Below are positions 28,409 through 35,564 of a stretch of DNA of 64,000 nt, in pieces (position 1 is the stretch's first letter; each line of letters opens with the position of its first letter). The notes under the pieces are model-generated. The model saw nothing but the letters and a program-made list of their open reading frames with translations, was not told the DNA's origin and did not search any database. The DNA lies in contig NZ_BBYA01000010.1 of NCBI RefSeq assembly GCF_001050275.1, positions 1 to 64,000 on the forward strand. The letters are read 5' to 3'. A program made the position numbers and the translations under genes. Source of the stretch: Leptolinea tardivitalis (GTDB lineage: Bacteria; Chloroflexota; Anaerolineae; Anaerolineales; Anaerolineaceae).

Positions 28409-29209
28409 CTAGGCCAGAAATTCCCTGACATCTGTTTCGAATTGCCGTCCTAAGGCAGGGTGTCCCATATTGGGGTACAACGCCAGCCTGGCGCCGGGGA
28501 TTCCGGCAGCCGTCGCACGGAACAGGGCTTCTGTGTAGAACGGATCATTTATTCCAGCCGCCACCAATGTAGGCACCCGGATATCTGTCAGGTGGTTTTT
28601 GAAATTAAACCTGTCCTCCGCATCAACTGTTATTACCAGATCAGAGGCTGACATGGGATGATCCGTCAACCCCATGACCCAGGCAACCAGAGGAAAAACA
28701 AACTGCAACAGCAACCGCTGCGGCTGCTGAACTGGAAGAATCGAATCCAGAATCCAGGCATACGCGCCAATCCAGTTGCGTTCGCTCCCCTGCCTGGCGA
28801 TCCGTTTCTGAATCTCCCGGGCGGGTTCACTCAATTTGTAGGCGCTCGAATGGAGAACCAGTCTGCGAACCAGATCAGGGTATTTGGCAGCAAATACCTG
28901 GGCTATCGATCCGCCTGTTGACAGACCAATGATATCCACCGGTGGTTTAAATTCCGCCTGGATCAATTCGGCGTAATCATCCGCCATGTTTTCGAGGGTA
29001 TATCCTTCAGGTAAACCCGGTTTACGCAAGACCTCATAGACTGTGTACCGGTCTGTCAGGAATTTATAGGTGCGCGTAAACAGAATAGGCTGGGGTTTAT
29101 TCTCAAAATACAATCCCTGGAACACGATCAGGTCGCGCGGACCGTCTCCGGTTCGATTATACGGAAGCCCGTTCTTGAAATAGCCTGATCTTGGTTTCTT
29201 ATCTGCCAC
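28409..29209 (-). CDS. Alpha/beta hydrolase
   Basis: Alpha/beta hydrolase, 266 residues. GLSTGGSIAQ holds the nucleophilic Ser (G-x-S-x-G), a catalytic Asp lies in AAGINDPFY and His in NMGHPALG. No signal peptide is seen. I choose the GTG at 29209, six bases after TGAGGT, over an ATG four codons upstream that lacks a ribosome site. TATAAT at 29262-29267 is a plausible -10 box. The substrate cannot be told. Confidence 0.82.
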   Translation of the reverse strand: MADKKPRSGYFKNGLPYNRTGDGPRDLIVFQGLYFENKPQPILFTRTYKFLTDRYTVYEVLRKPGLPEGYTLENMADDYAELIQAEFKPPVDIIGLSTGGSIAQVFAAKYPDLVRRLVLHSSAYKLSEPAREIQKRIARQGSERNWIGAYAWILDSILPVQQPQRLLLQFVFPLVAWVMGLTDHPMSASDLVITVDAEDRFNFKNHLTDIRVPTLVAAGINDPFYTEALFRATAAGIPGARLALYPNMGHPALGRQFETDVREFLA

Positions 29210-29322
29210 GGAACACCTCATCTGAAATGGACGTAATGAATTCTTGACTGAATTCAGGTAGATTATAGGCTAGAAATAGGAAATGCTTTATGAACGAATT
29301 CTTTTTCCAAGCAGAGCAAATT

Positions 29323-29363
29323 ATAAGGACTGAACAACTCAAAATTCATTGTCCAGTCCTTAT
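29323..29363. terminator. Hairpin between two minus-strand genes
   Basis: ATAAGGACTG and CAGTCCTTAT pair over 10 bp. The better T run (TTGTTTT) follows on the plus strand, where no gene ends; on the minus strand it would end the HAD-like gene transcript less efficiently. Confidence 0.45.
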
Positions 29364-29457
29364 TTGTTTTCATAAATTGTGATACACCAACTCATTTTTA
29401 ACGAATTTTTATCTATTTTTTTCCAGTACTCGGTTATTCCAAAACATTGTTCCTGTT

Positions 29458-29982
29458 TTATGTCAATAATGCTGATAGATCGGCTGGCAGATGATCGATA
29501 CCATGAAATTCTGGCACCACAATCGAATGGATACGTTCCTTGATTTCCGGCTGGATATATGTGATCGTCCAATTGCGGCGGCCGCCGATACTGCGGCAGT
29601 CATCCTCAATCAGCACATCAGGGACGATTTGTTCGGCAATGTAATGGTACTCTTCATTCTGGCCGCGGTAATACAGGCAGCAACCGGGAAAGCCCGCCCC
29701 AACAAGAATATCCCGGATGGCAGCCACATCCGCCTGTTTGCGGCAGGAGGTGAGATAAACAATCTGTGCACCCTGCTTTTCCCAACCAAGGATTTTTTCA
29801 ACACATCGACCAATGGGAACATAGTTTTTAACCTGGAAGAATTCCCACCAATGCCGGTATCCGAGCACCGTCCCCTCGGTGAAAATGAGGATGCGCGGAT
29901 GGGAGGGATCGGGTGAATTTCCGCCATTTGAATTGAATTGATCGATTTTTTGACGAATCATCAGGTAATTCATGGGGCTCAC
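29458..29982 (-). CDS. HAD-like protein lacking the usual nucleophile
   Basis: A 174-residue protein with HAD-like order: ILIFTEGTVLG near residue 31 where a HAD phosphatase has DxDGT, then KILGWEKQGAQIVYLTS as motif II-like region and VPDVLIEDDCRSIGG resembling motif IV. The nucleophilic Asp is replaced by Thr or Glu, so it is probably not a classical phosphatase. GTG 29982 is the likely start, ATG 29973 the alternative. It lies 21 bases after the HAD gene and is probably co-transcribed with it. Confidence 0.55.
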   Translation of the reverse strand: MSPMNYLMIRQKIDQFNSNGGNSPDPSHPRILIFTEGTVLGYRHWWEFFQVKNYVPIGRCVEKILGWEKQGAQIVYLTSCRKQADVAAIRDILVGAGFPGCCLYYRGQNEEYHYIAEQIVPDVLIEDDCRSIGGRRNWTITYIQPEIKERIHSIVVPEFHGIDHLPADLSALLT

Positions 29983-30003
29983 TTTATCCGCGCCTGCTGT
30001 GTT

Positions 30004-30633
30004 TTACTCCACCCCCAGCTCCCTCAACTGCCTGACGGCATCCTCACGGCCTTTGAACCAAACCGTGTTCAACCCGACAGCCTTCGCGCCTTCAATATTA
30101 TCGATGAAATCATCCACAAACACCGCCTCGCAGGCATTAACCCCCAGACGGTCGAGCATCAGGTGAAAAATGCGCGGATCGGGTTTTCGCAGGTGAACCT
30201 CGCACGAAAACATGATGACATCAAACGCCGTCAGGAAGGTATACCCTCGCTCCACCGTCATATCGCGGGTGCCCTGCCAGGCGTTGCTCAAGAGGCCGGT
30301 GCGAAATTTCGGCCGCAGACCACGGATGAACATTTCCAATTCTTCATCCACAGCATCCCCATCCCAGTAGGCGCGCTGAAATTCGTCAAGCTCGCTTTCA
30401 GGGAAATGGAGCAACCGGGCGACATTCTCCCAGTGCTCTTCTCTGGTGAATTCACCCAATTCTGCCCGCTTGGATTCGGGTGACTGGAAAACAATCATTT
30501 CCAATTCGTGACGAGAAAGCCCGAATTTCGCCGCGAGCTCCGTGCGCGAGGTCATATCTTCGGTGCGCAGAATCACACCGCCCATGTCAAAGATGACGGC
30601 TTTTATGGCAGGTTTGTTTGTTTGTGCAGGCAT
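30004..30633 (-). CDS. HAD-IA family hydrolase
   Basis: HAD-IA phosphatase, 209 residues. Motif I FDMGGVILRT near residue 16, LLSNAW as motif II, the RKPDPRIF Lys as motif III and VFVDDFIDNIEGA as motif IV. A YihX-like sugar-phosphate or nucleotide phosphatase is likely. The start is ATG 30633: the open frame continues upstream, but that part translates the 21-base repeats (PTGQLCI units) and is spurious. TACAAT (30640-30645) ends six bases before the ATG, again a leaderless arrangement. Confidence 0.85.
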   Translation of the reverse strand: MPAQTNKPAIKAVIFDMGGVILRTEDMTSRTELAAKFGLSRHELEMIVFQSPESKRAELGEFTREEHWENVARLLHFPESELDEFQRAYWDGDAVDEELEMFIRGLRPKFRTGLLSNAWQGTRDMTVERGYTFLTAFDVIMFSCEVHLRKPDPRIFHLMLDRLGVNACEAVFVDDFIDNIEGAKAVGLNTVWFKGREDAVRQLRELGVE

Positions 30634-30639
30634 GCAGGA

Positions 30640-30645
30640 ATTGTA
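30640..30645 (-). promoter_or_regulatory. -10 box directly ahead of the HAD-IA gene
   Basis: TACAAT on the minus strand, six bases before the ATG at 30633. No Shine-Dalgarno sequence is present between them. Confidence 0.5.
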
Positions 30646-30664
30646 ACCATGTTTTCCAGATTCT

Positions 30665-30750
30665 GTAGGGGCACACAATTGCCCGGTAGGGATACACAAT
30701 TGCCCGGTAGGGATACACAATTGCCCGGTAGGGGCGCACGGCCGTGCGCC
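30665..30750. repeat. Tandem 21-base repeats joined to a REP-like palindrome
   Basis: Three head-to-tail copies of a 21-base unit (GTAGGG-x-x-ACACAATTGCCCG) fill 30665-30727; copies 2 and 3 are identical. They run into a fourth, related element, GTAGGGGCGCACGGCCGTGC followed by GCCC. The units share the GTAGGG start and GCCC end with the REP-like element, as if an AATTG centre replaced the GGCC centre. Confidence 0.85.
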
Positions 30751-30818
30751 CATACGTGTTTGAATCAAAAGACATTCAACGGATATGCGGCCTCTCGTCC
30801 CTATGTATTTGCCTCAAA

Positions 30819-31343
30819 TCACCTGTCCGAATATTCCCGGTCAATTTCCCATTTCAATGGATTATTTATGATGTACTCCTGAATACGATTTAAATCTTTT
30901 TCATCCCTGATGATATGGTCATAATAATTACGCTGCCATACCGGTATCCCCGGAGTCCCTCTTCGCTCATTGATTTTATGTGTAACAGAAGATTTAAATC
31001 CGGCTACCAGCGAACCCAGCGATTTTGGTTTACGATCAATACCATTGACACATGTTCCGGATAGAAGACCTCTCTGTTTATTTTCTTTCAAAAGAATGAT
31101 TCCATGGAAATGATTGGGCATAATACACCATTCGTCCAATTCAATTTCCTGCCTGATTTGACCGGAAAGAAGCCATTCTGACGCAGCCAATTTTCCGAAA
31201 TCATTGAGAATCATTTCCCTTGTAATGATTTCACCGAATAGATGCCTGCGCTCATGGGTAACCAGGGTGATGAAATACATACCTGCCGAAGAGTAATCAA
31301 ATCCGGCAAGTCGTGTGGATTTACGATTGGGATGTTCGATCAT
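30819..31343 (-). CDS. REP-associated tyrosine transposase (RAYT, Y1_Tnp)
   Basis: A 174-residue IS200-like tyrosine transposase of the REP-associated type. The start (NRKSTRLAGFDYSSAGMYF), the metal-binding HFH in CIMPNHFHGIILLKE near residue 79, WQRNYYDHIIRDEKDL with the catalytic Tyr near 141, and the NNPLKW ending are typical. RAYTs are single-copy domesticated transposases that act on nearby REP palindromes; palindromes of that kind lie on both sides here. There is no partner tnpB gene. Confidence 0.9.
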   Translation of the reverse strand: MIEHPNRKSTRLAGFDYSSAGMYFITLVTHERRHLFGEIITREMILNDFGKLAASEWLLSGQIRQEIELDEWCIMPNHFHGIILLKENKQRGLLSGTCVNGIDRKPKSLGSLVAGFKSSVTHKINERRGTPGIPVWQRNYYDHIIRDEKDLNRIQEYIINNPLKWEIDREYSDR

Positions 31344-31382
31344 TTTTTAATTTTATGATTTTGTTGAAAGTTTGCTTTTTTA

Positions 31383-31424
31383 CACGTCAGTAGGGGCGCA
31401 CGGCCGTGCGCCCCTACTGACGTG
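31383..31424. repeat. Perfect 42-bp REP-like palindrome
   Basis: A 42-base sequence that equals its own reverse complement, centred on GCGCACGGCCGTGCGC and bounded by CACGTCAG/CTGACGTG. The same core appears in the repeat left of the transposase gene and in two partial copies to the right. Confidence 0.9.
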
Positions 31425-31466
31425 GGTAATAGGCGGAATTAAAGCAACAATTGGCTGGATTTGTTC

Positions 31467-31541
31467 CGTGCGCCCCTACGCATGTGGGTAATATGAACAG
31501 CAATTGCGACAGCCAGCCAGAACAAAACGTGCGCCCCTACG
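31467..31541. repeat. Two half REP-like elements
   Basis: CGTGCGCCCCTACG at 31467-31480 and CGTGCGCCCCTACG at 31528-31541, each a right half of the palindrome followed by CAT. The first is followed by GTGGGTAAT, which also follows the complete palindrome. Confidence 0.8.
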
Positions 31542-31556
31542 CATATTCAAGAATAA

Positions 31557-32129
31557 TCAGATGCAATCGCAGGAAGGGTCCTCCGGGCAGGTATCTTTCC
31601 ATTCAGAACGCAATACCCCCATATAAACCAGGTCATACCGTTTGCCATCGCGCTCCACAAATTGCGGGGCGGCACCTTCGCGCACAAATCCGGCTTTTTC
31701 ATATGAACGAATGGCGCGTGGATTGTACTCAAACACCGAAAGCGATACACGATGCAGATTCAACTGGCAGAAGGCATACCGCAGCATCAGACGCATGGCA
31801 TCTGTGCCATACCCTTTGCCCCAATCCTCCCGATCTCCAATACCAATAGCCACCCAGGCATCACCGGCAACCCAGTTGATGCCATCCAGTGCAATGAATC
31901 CTATGGGTTTGGTATCCTCGCCTTTGAGGTACATCATCATGACGATGGATCCGTCCATATGCTTTTCAAGCCAATCTTTCATCATCTTCTTTGGCCAGAA
32001 AATGATCGGATCCGAATCAAGCATACGGGCAAACAGACTGTCCTTCATCCAGGCATTGTAGAACTCACTGTCACGCTCAGGGTCCATCACCCGCAGGGTC
32101 ACCAGGCTGCCTTCCAATACTGCGTCCAT
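31557..32129 (-). CDS. GNAT acetyltransferase (second of a pair)
   Basis: RimJ/RimL-type GNAT N-acetyltransferase, 190 residues. The acetyl-CoA loop is visible as IGIGDREDWGKGYGTDAMRL (about 98-117), followed by NLHRVSLSVFEYNPRAIRSY, the standard motif B. I start at ATG 32129, which shares one base with the stop of the first GNAT gene (TAATG) and has GGAGG upstream, so the two are translationally coupled. The acceptor is unknown: small amines, ribosomal proteins and antibiotics are all possible for this family. Confidence 0.88.
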   Translation of the reverse strand: MDAVLEGSLVTLRVMDPERDSEFYNAWMKDSLFARMLDSDPIIFWPKKMMKDWLEKHMDGSIVMMMYLKGEDTKPIGFIALDGINWVAGDAWVAIGIGDREDWGKGYGTDAMRLMLRYAFCQLNLHRVSLSVFEYNPRAIRSYEKAGFVREGAAPQFVERDGKRYDLVYMGVLRSEWKDTCPEDPSCDCI

Positions 32130-32704
32130 TAATGACCTCCGTTCTGCAATGCCTGCCATTCCGGCAGCAGCATACTGAAATGCAGGGCAGCCCAACGACG
32201 TCCATTGTAATAAACCGCTTCCCGACGGCGGGCGGATAACTGCAAACCGGCATTTTCAGCCATCTCCACCATTTCGGGAAAAAACTGCGGAATATGGATG
32301 GTCACCAGGTACAGGTTCAACTCAGTGAACATATATCGCAGTGCAATCCGGAAAGCCTCATCCCCCCAGTTTTGCAGGTCAGCCTGCTCACCAAACCCGA
32401 TGCAGAATTGCGCCGCCCGGTTTGTCCATTCCACGCTGGGGATAGTAAATACACCGGCAAAGCGATTATCGGTATTTGCCCGCATGGCAAAGTAGAACTC
32501 CCGCCGGCGTGAATCGGATTTTTCCAGGCAGGTTTCGTAGTATTTTTTCATTTCACCTGCAATGTAACCACGGGGCAGATCATATTCCATTAACAACCGA
32601 TAACGGCTATTGCACGTCCAGGTTGCTTCCACTGCGGCGTCTTCTTCAGGGTCAATTTCAGTCAGGTGCAGCCATTTCCCCGCCATGATATCTTCTTCAA
32701 ACAT
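32129..32704 (-). CDS. GNAT acetyltransferase (first of a pair)
   Basis: A 191-residue GNAT-fold protein of the same RimL-like group: FAGVFTIPSVEWTNRAAQFC, GFGEQADLQNWGDEAFRIAL in the acetyl-CoA loop region (about 100-130) and ELNLYLVTIHIPQF. The loop departs from Q/R-x-x-G-x-G/A (QNWGDEA), so activity may be reduced and it could act with its partner. It is the first gene of the pair and lies behind a conditional leader with a 21-residue peptide and a terminator. Confidence 0.8.
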   Translation of the reverse strand: MFEEDIMAGKWLHLTEIDPEEDAAVEATWTCNSRYRLLMEYDLPRGYIAGEMKKYYETCLEKSDSRRREFYFAMRANTDNRFAGVFTIPSVEWTNRAAQFCIGFGEQADLQNWGDEAFRIALRYMFTELNLYLVTIHIPQFFPEMVEMAENAGLQLSARRREAVYYNGRRWAALHFSMLLPEWQALQNGGH

Positions 32705-32750
32705 ACATCCTCACTCTTCGATAGTTCGACCGGTTAGTTGCAGCCCGTGG

Positions 32751-32790
32751 AAGAACAAAACACCGCGGGCAAAAGATTGCACCCGCGGTG
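32751..32790 (-). terminator. Leader terminator of the GNAT operon
   Basis: CACCGCGGG and CCCGCGGTG form a perfect 9-bp stem, and TTTTGTTCTT follows on the minus strand. It lies between the leader peptide and the first GNAT gene, 56 bases before its ATG. Confidence 0.85.
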
Positions 32791-32821
32791 GCAAATGTTT
32801 TTTGAATAAAAACAGGCGCAA

Positions 32822-32887
32822 TCAGTCAACAGAAAGCCATCCCATTGCAGGGAGGCTGATTTGGTTTTCTCCTTTTAGTCTGATCAT
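32822..32887 (-). CDS. Leader peptide of the GNAT operon
   Basis: A 21-codon frame whose product begins MIRLKGENQ and ends MGWLSVD. It has AGGAG nine bases before the ATG, lies about 30 bases downstream of a near-consensus promoter, and its stop codon precedes the terminator by about 30 bases. This is the classic order for ribosome-mediated attenuation, as in antibiotic-induced resistance leaders. There is no run of one amino-acid codon, so amino-acid-starvation control is less likely. Confidence 0.6.
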   Translation of the reverse strand: MIRLKGENQISLPAMGWLSVD

Positions 32888-32924
32888 ATATCTGTACTCC
32901 TGTCTTTTTGATTTACTTTAACGA

Positions 32925-32954
32925 ATTTTAATGCAGAATATGACCATCCGTCAA
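32925..32954 (-). promoter_or_regulatory. Promoter of the GNAT leader transcript
   Basis: TTGACG (32949-32954) and TAAAAT (32925-32930) on the minus strand, 18 bases apart. Confidence 0.7.
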
Positions 32955-33065
32955 GCAGAAACCCTTAATTTTTCTTCTTCCCTGGGAAGACAGTAGCCTT
33001 CAAGAGTGGATATGTCATTTCCCCGATAAATCAAAAGGATTTTTCCGATGTCTCCTTCCCTTCGG

Positions 33066-33071
33066 TATAAT
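33066..33071 (+). promoter_or_regulatory. -10 box directly ahead of rsmG
   Basis: TATAAT, a perfect -10 box, ends six bases before ATG 33078. It falls inside the frame that would be coding if the upstream ATG at 33048 were used, which favours the 33078 start. Confidence 0.5.
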
Positions 33072-33077
33072 AACCGC

Positions 33078-33788
33078 ATGGATTTCCTACCAACTCAGGC
33101 CAAAACTCTTCTTGGACTGCAACTGACTCCCCGGCAGGTGGAAGCTTTTTCTTTATATGAAAAAGAATTGCTGGAATGGAATGAGAAATTTAACCTGACC
33201 GCCATCCGCAAGCCAGAAGAAATACGCAGCAAACATTTTCTCGATTCGCTCACCTGCATGCAGGGTTTCAAAGAACCCCGGCCGGTAAAGGTGATCGATA
33301 TTGGCACCGGTGCCGGTTTTCCCGGCATCCCTCTGAAAATCATATTCCCCCAACTCCGCCTGACTCTGGTGGAATCTGTAGGCAAAAAGGCGGACTTCTG
33401 CCGCCATATGATTGAGGTGCTTCACCTGGACAAGGTCGAGGTGTTGCAAGCCAGAGCCGAAGACCTGGGCCAACTGAATGCCCACCGTGAATCGTATGAT
33501 CTGGCTGTTGCCCGGGCTGTAGCAGCCCTTCCTGTGCTGGCGGAATATCTTCTGCCTCTGGTCAAAGTGGGTGGACGAATGATCGCGCAGAAAGGCGAAT
33601 CCGCTCCGGCAGAAGTGCATGCTGCCGAACATGCCGTGCAAATCCTGGGTGGACGGGTTCAGCAGATTACCCCTGTTGTTCTACCCGGTGTAGCAGATGA
33701 ACGTTTCCTGGTCATCATAGATAAGGTTGCCGCCACACCCAAACCGTATCCCCGGCGGGCCGGGCTTCCGTCTAAGCGTCCATTGTAG
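33078..33788 (+). CDS. rsmG: 16S rRNA (guanine527-N7)-methyltransferase
   Basis: RsmG (GidB) methylates N7 of G527 in 16S rRNA; its loss gives low-level streptomycin resistance. The 236-residue protein has EWNEKFNLTAIRKPEEI near residue 38, the SAM-binding VIDIGTGAGFPGIPLKI (about 74-90) and the FLVIIDK end. The upstream ATG at 33048 has a spaced AAGGA and is an alternative. Its 3' end overlaps the convergent recF end by 17 bases. Confidence 0.92.
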   Translation: MDFLPTQAKTLLGLQLTPRQVEAFSLYEKELLEWNEKFNLTAIRKPEEIRSKHFLDSLTCMQGFKEPRPVKVIDIGTGAGFPGIPLKIIFPQLRLTLVESVGKKADFCRHMIEVLHLDKVEVLQARAEDLGQLNAHRESYDLAVARAVAALPVLAEYLLPLVKVGGRMIAQKGESAPAEVHAAEHAVQILGGRVQQITPVVLPGVADERFLVIIDKVAATPKPYPRRAGLPSKRPL

Positions 33789-34956
33789 TCTGACGTTCCA
33801 CGTTCACACATCCGGCTGATACCCGCCAGATGGTGCTGGCAGCCATAAATTCATCCGAAAATTGATGCAGATCGGTGGTGGTCAACAAACCCTGATCACA
33901 TTCCTGCAGTGTCTCCTGCAGATCAGCCCGGCGGTGCAGATCAAGTTCAGCCAGGGTTTCATCCAGCAGCAACACCGGCCATTCACCGGTCTGAGCTTTC
34001 ATCCAGTTTACCTCGGCCAGTTTCAGTGAAAGCATGGCTGTCCGTACCTGGCCGCGTGAACCAAAGTCTCCCAAATCAAGGTCGTTGCACAGAAAATGCA
34101 GATCGTCTCGATGCGGACCGCAGACGGTCACTCCACGGGCAATTTCTTCCCCCTGTACTCGCTTCAGAGAATTTACAAAAGCCGTTTTAACAACGTCTTC
34201 CGTCAGTTCTTCCGAAACCGCCAGATCAAGGTCAATGGCGGGCTGATATCGGATGGATAAACGCTCCATACTTCCGGTCAACCGCAGATGAAGGCGAGAA
34301 GCATGTGCCTCCAATTGTTTGACAGCCAGAGCCCGGGCCAGCACCATTTCAGACCCAATGGACACAAGCTGGTTGTTCCAGTAAATCAGCTGATCCGGCG
34401 AACCGTGGCCTTCTGCCAGCATCTTCAACAGGGCATTCCGACGGGTGATTACCCGGGAGTAGTCACTCAGGTTGCGGGCATACCCGGGAACCGCCTGACA
34501 TAAAGCCATGTTCAAAAACTTACGCCGGTCGTCAGGGCTGCCCTCGATAATGCGTGTCATTTGCGGCAGGAAGATCACGGCAGAGAACTGTCCTACTGTT
34601 TCTGCGGCACTTTTCTTTACCCCATCGAGCAAAATTTCTTTACGGGTGCGTGTCCCGGCCGGCATAACCGGTTCCTGGATGATACGCACCTCCATGCGGT
34701 GAGGGTGGCCTCCCCGGTCATATTCAGCCACTATCCGGGCAACCGCCAGAGGTTCATTCAAGGCTTCGAAATTAATCATCTGCCGGTCAGCGCCAGCCTG
34801 AAAGGAAGCAAACGTTGCCAGATAATAGACCGCTTCCAGAAGGCTTGTCTTCCCCTGGGCATTATCCCCCACCAGAACAAGAATCCGCCCGGTGATATCC
34901 ATCTCCAGGCGGGAAAAAGCACGAAAGTTTGTCAGCGAAAGGCGGTTCAGATGCAT
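33772..34956 (-). CDS. recF: DNA replication and repair protein RecF
   Basis: RecF, an ABC/SMC-type ATPase that helps load RecA at gaps. 394 residues. It begins MHLNRLSLTNFRAF with Walker A GDNAQGKTSLLEA near residue 33, the LSDYSRVITRRNALL segment, and Walker B VLLLDETLAELD near residue 330. It starts three bases after the def stop codon, so it is translated from a clpC-def-recF transcript, not next to dnaA-dnaN as in many bacteria. Its 3' end overlaps rsmG. Confidence 0.95.
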   Translation of the reverse strand: MHLNRLSLTNFRAFSRLEMDITGRILVLVGDNAQGKTSLLEAVYYLATFASFQAGADRQMINFEALNEPLAVARIVAEYDRGGHPHRMEVRIIQEPVMPAGTRTRKEILLDGVKKSAAETVGQFSAVIFLPQMTRIIEGSPDDRRKFLNMALCQAVPGYARNLSDYSRVITRRNALLKMLAEGHGSPDQLIYWNNQLVSIGSEMVLARALAVKQLEAHASRLHLRLTGSMERLSIRYQPAIDLDLAVSEELTEDVVKTAFVNSLKRVQGEEIARGVTVCGPHRDDLHFLCNDLDLGDFGSRGQVRTAMLSLKLAEVNWMKAQTGEWPVLLLDETLAELDLHRRADLQETLQECDQGLLTTTDLHQFSDEFMAASTIWRVSAGCVNVERQTTMDA

Positions 34957-34959
34957 GGA

Positions 34960-35472
34960 CTAATCAGCCGCGTAATCTTCACCTTCTTTGGGTTTCCAGA
35001 CTTCAGTTGCCCGGTCAGTATAAATGATGCCATCCAGATGATCTATCTCATGTTGGAACACGCGTGCCAGCCATCCCTGGGCTTTGATTTTGACCGGTTT
35101 ACCTTTGCGGTTTTGCCCTTTGACGGTGATGCCGTAATAGCGTTCCACTTCCCCAACCAGGTTGGGTACAGATAGGCAGGCTTCCACACCATTAACGATC
35201 TGTTCAGATGTGGAAATAATCTCCGGGTTGGCCACAACATACAATTTCTTAGGGGCTTCCTTGCCCTCTTCGTCTTCTTCCCCGTACTCGATCACAATCA
35301 ATCGCTGGGAAACACCCACCTGCGGTGCCGCCAAACCGACACCTGGAGCCGCACGCAGGGTTTCAATCATATCATCCGCCAGTTTATTGAATTCCTTATC
35401 AAAGACGAGTACTTTATGAGCCTTGCGCCGCAGGATTGGATCAGGAAGATGCAAGATATCCATCACAGCCAT
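34960..35472 (-). CDS. def: Peptide deformylase
   Basis: Removes the N-formyl group from new proteins using a metal bound by Cys and two His. Of 170 residues, motif 1 is GVGLAAPQ (44-51), motif 3 is QHEIDHLDG (140-148) with His141, Glu142 and His145. Motif 2 reads EACLSVP with Cys99, where EGCLS is the norm; the Gly to Ala change is unusual. It is preceded by GGAG and followed by recF after three bases; clpC ends 92 bases upstream. Confidence 0.95.
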   Translation of the reverse strand: MAVMDILHLPDPILRRKAHKVLVFDKEFNKLADDMIETLRAAPGVGLAAPQVGVSQRLIVIEYGEEDEEGKEAPKKLYVVANPEIISTSEQIVNGVEACLSVPNLVGEVERYYGITVKGQNRKGKPVKIKAQGWLARVFQHEIDHLDGIIYTDRATEVWKPKEGEDYAAD

Positions 35473-35564
35473 TTCGTTTAAATCTCCAATCGTTCACTAT
35501 GTACAAACAGTAATCCGGCCTCCCCGCTGGTTTTTCGTACGAGAGAGGCCGGGAAATATCCGGA

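Larger units (their letters stand above)
32705..33077. other. Leader of the GNAT operon and divergent space to rsmG
   Basis: The minus strand carries a promoter, a leader peptide and a terminator of the GNAT operon (listed separately). The remainder, 32955-33065, holds no gene. It contains only the upstream region of rsmG, where an AAGGA site and an in-frame ATG at 33048 are alternatives to the chosen start. Confidence 0.6.

Noticed and set aside
30665-30733. CRISPR array
   Set aside because: The units are contiguous 21-mers without spacers of differing sequence, and no cas genes occur in the window.
30634-30768. Upstream extension of the HAD-IA gene with PTGQLCI repeats
   Set aside because: The repeats are the translation of the 21-base DNA repeats. 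The conserved HAD start lies at 30633, next to a -10 box.
32751-32790. T-box riboswitch, suggested by ACCGCGG-type sequence
   Set aside because: The GGGTGGNACCGCG antiterminator and a specifier stem-loop are absent; a leader peptide fits better.
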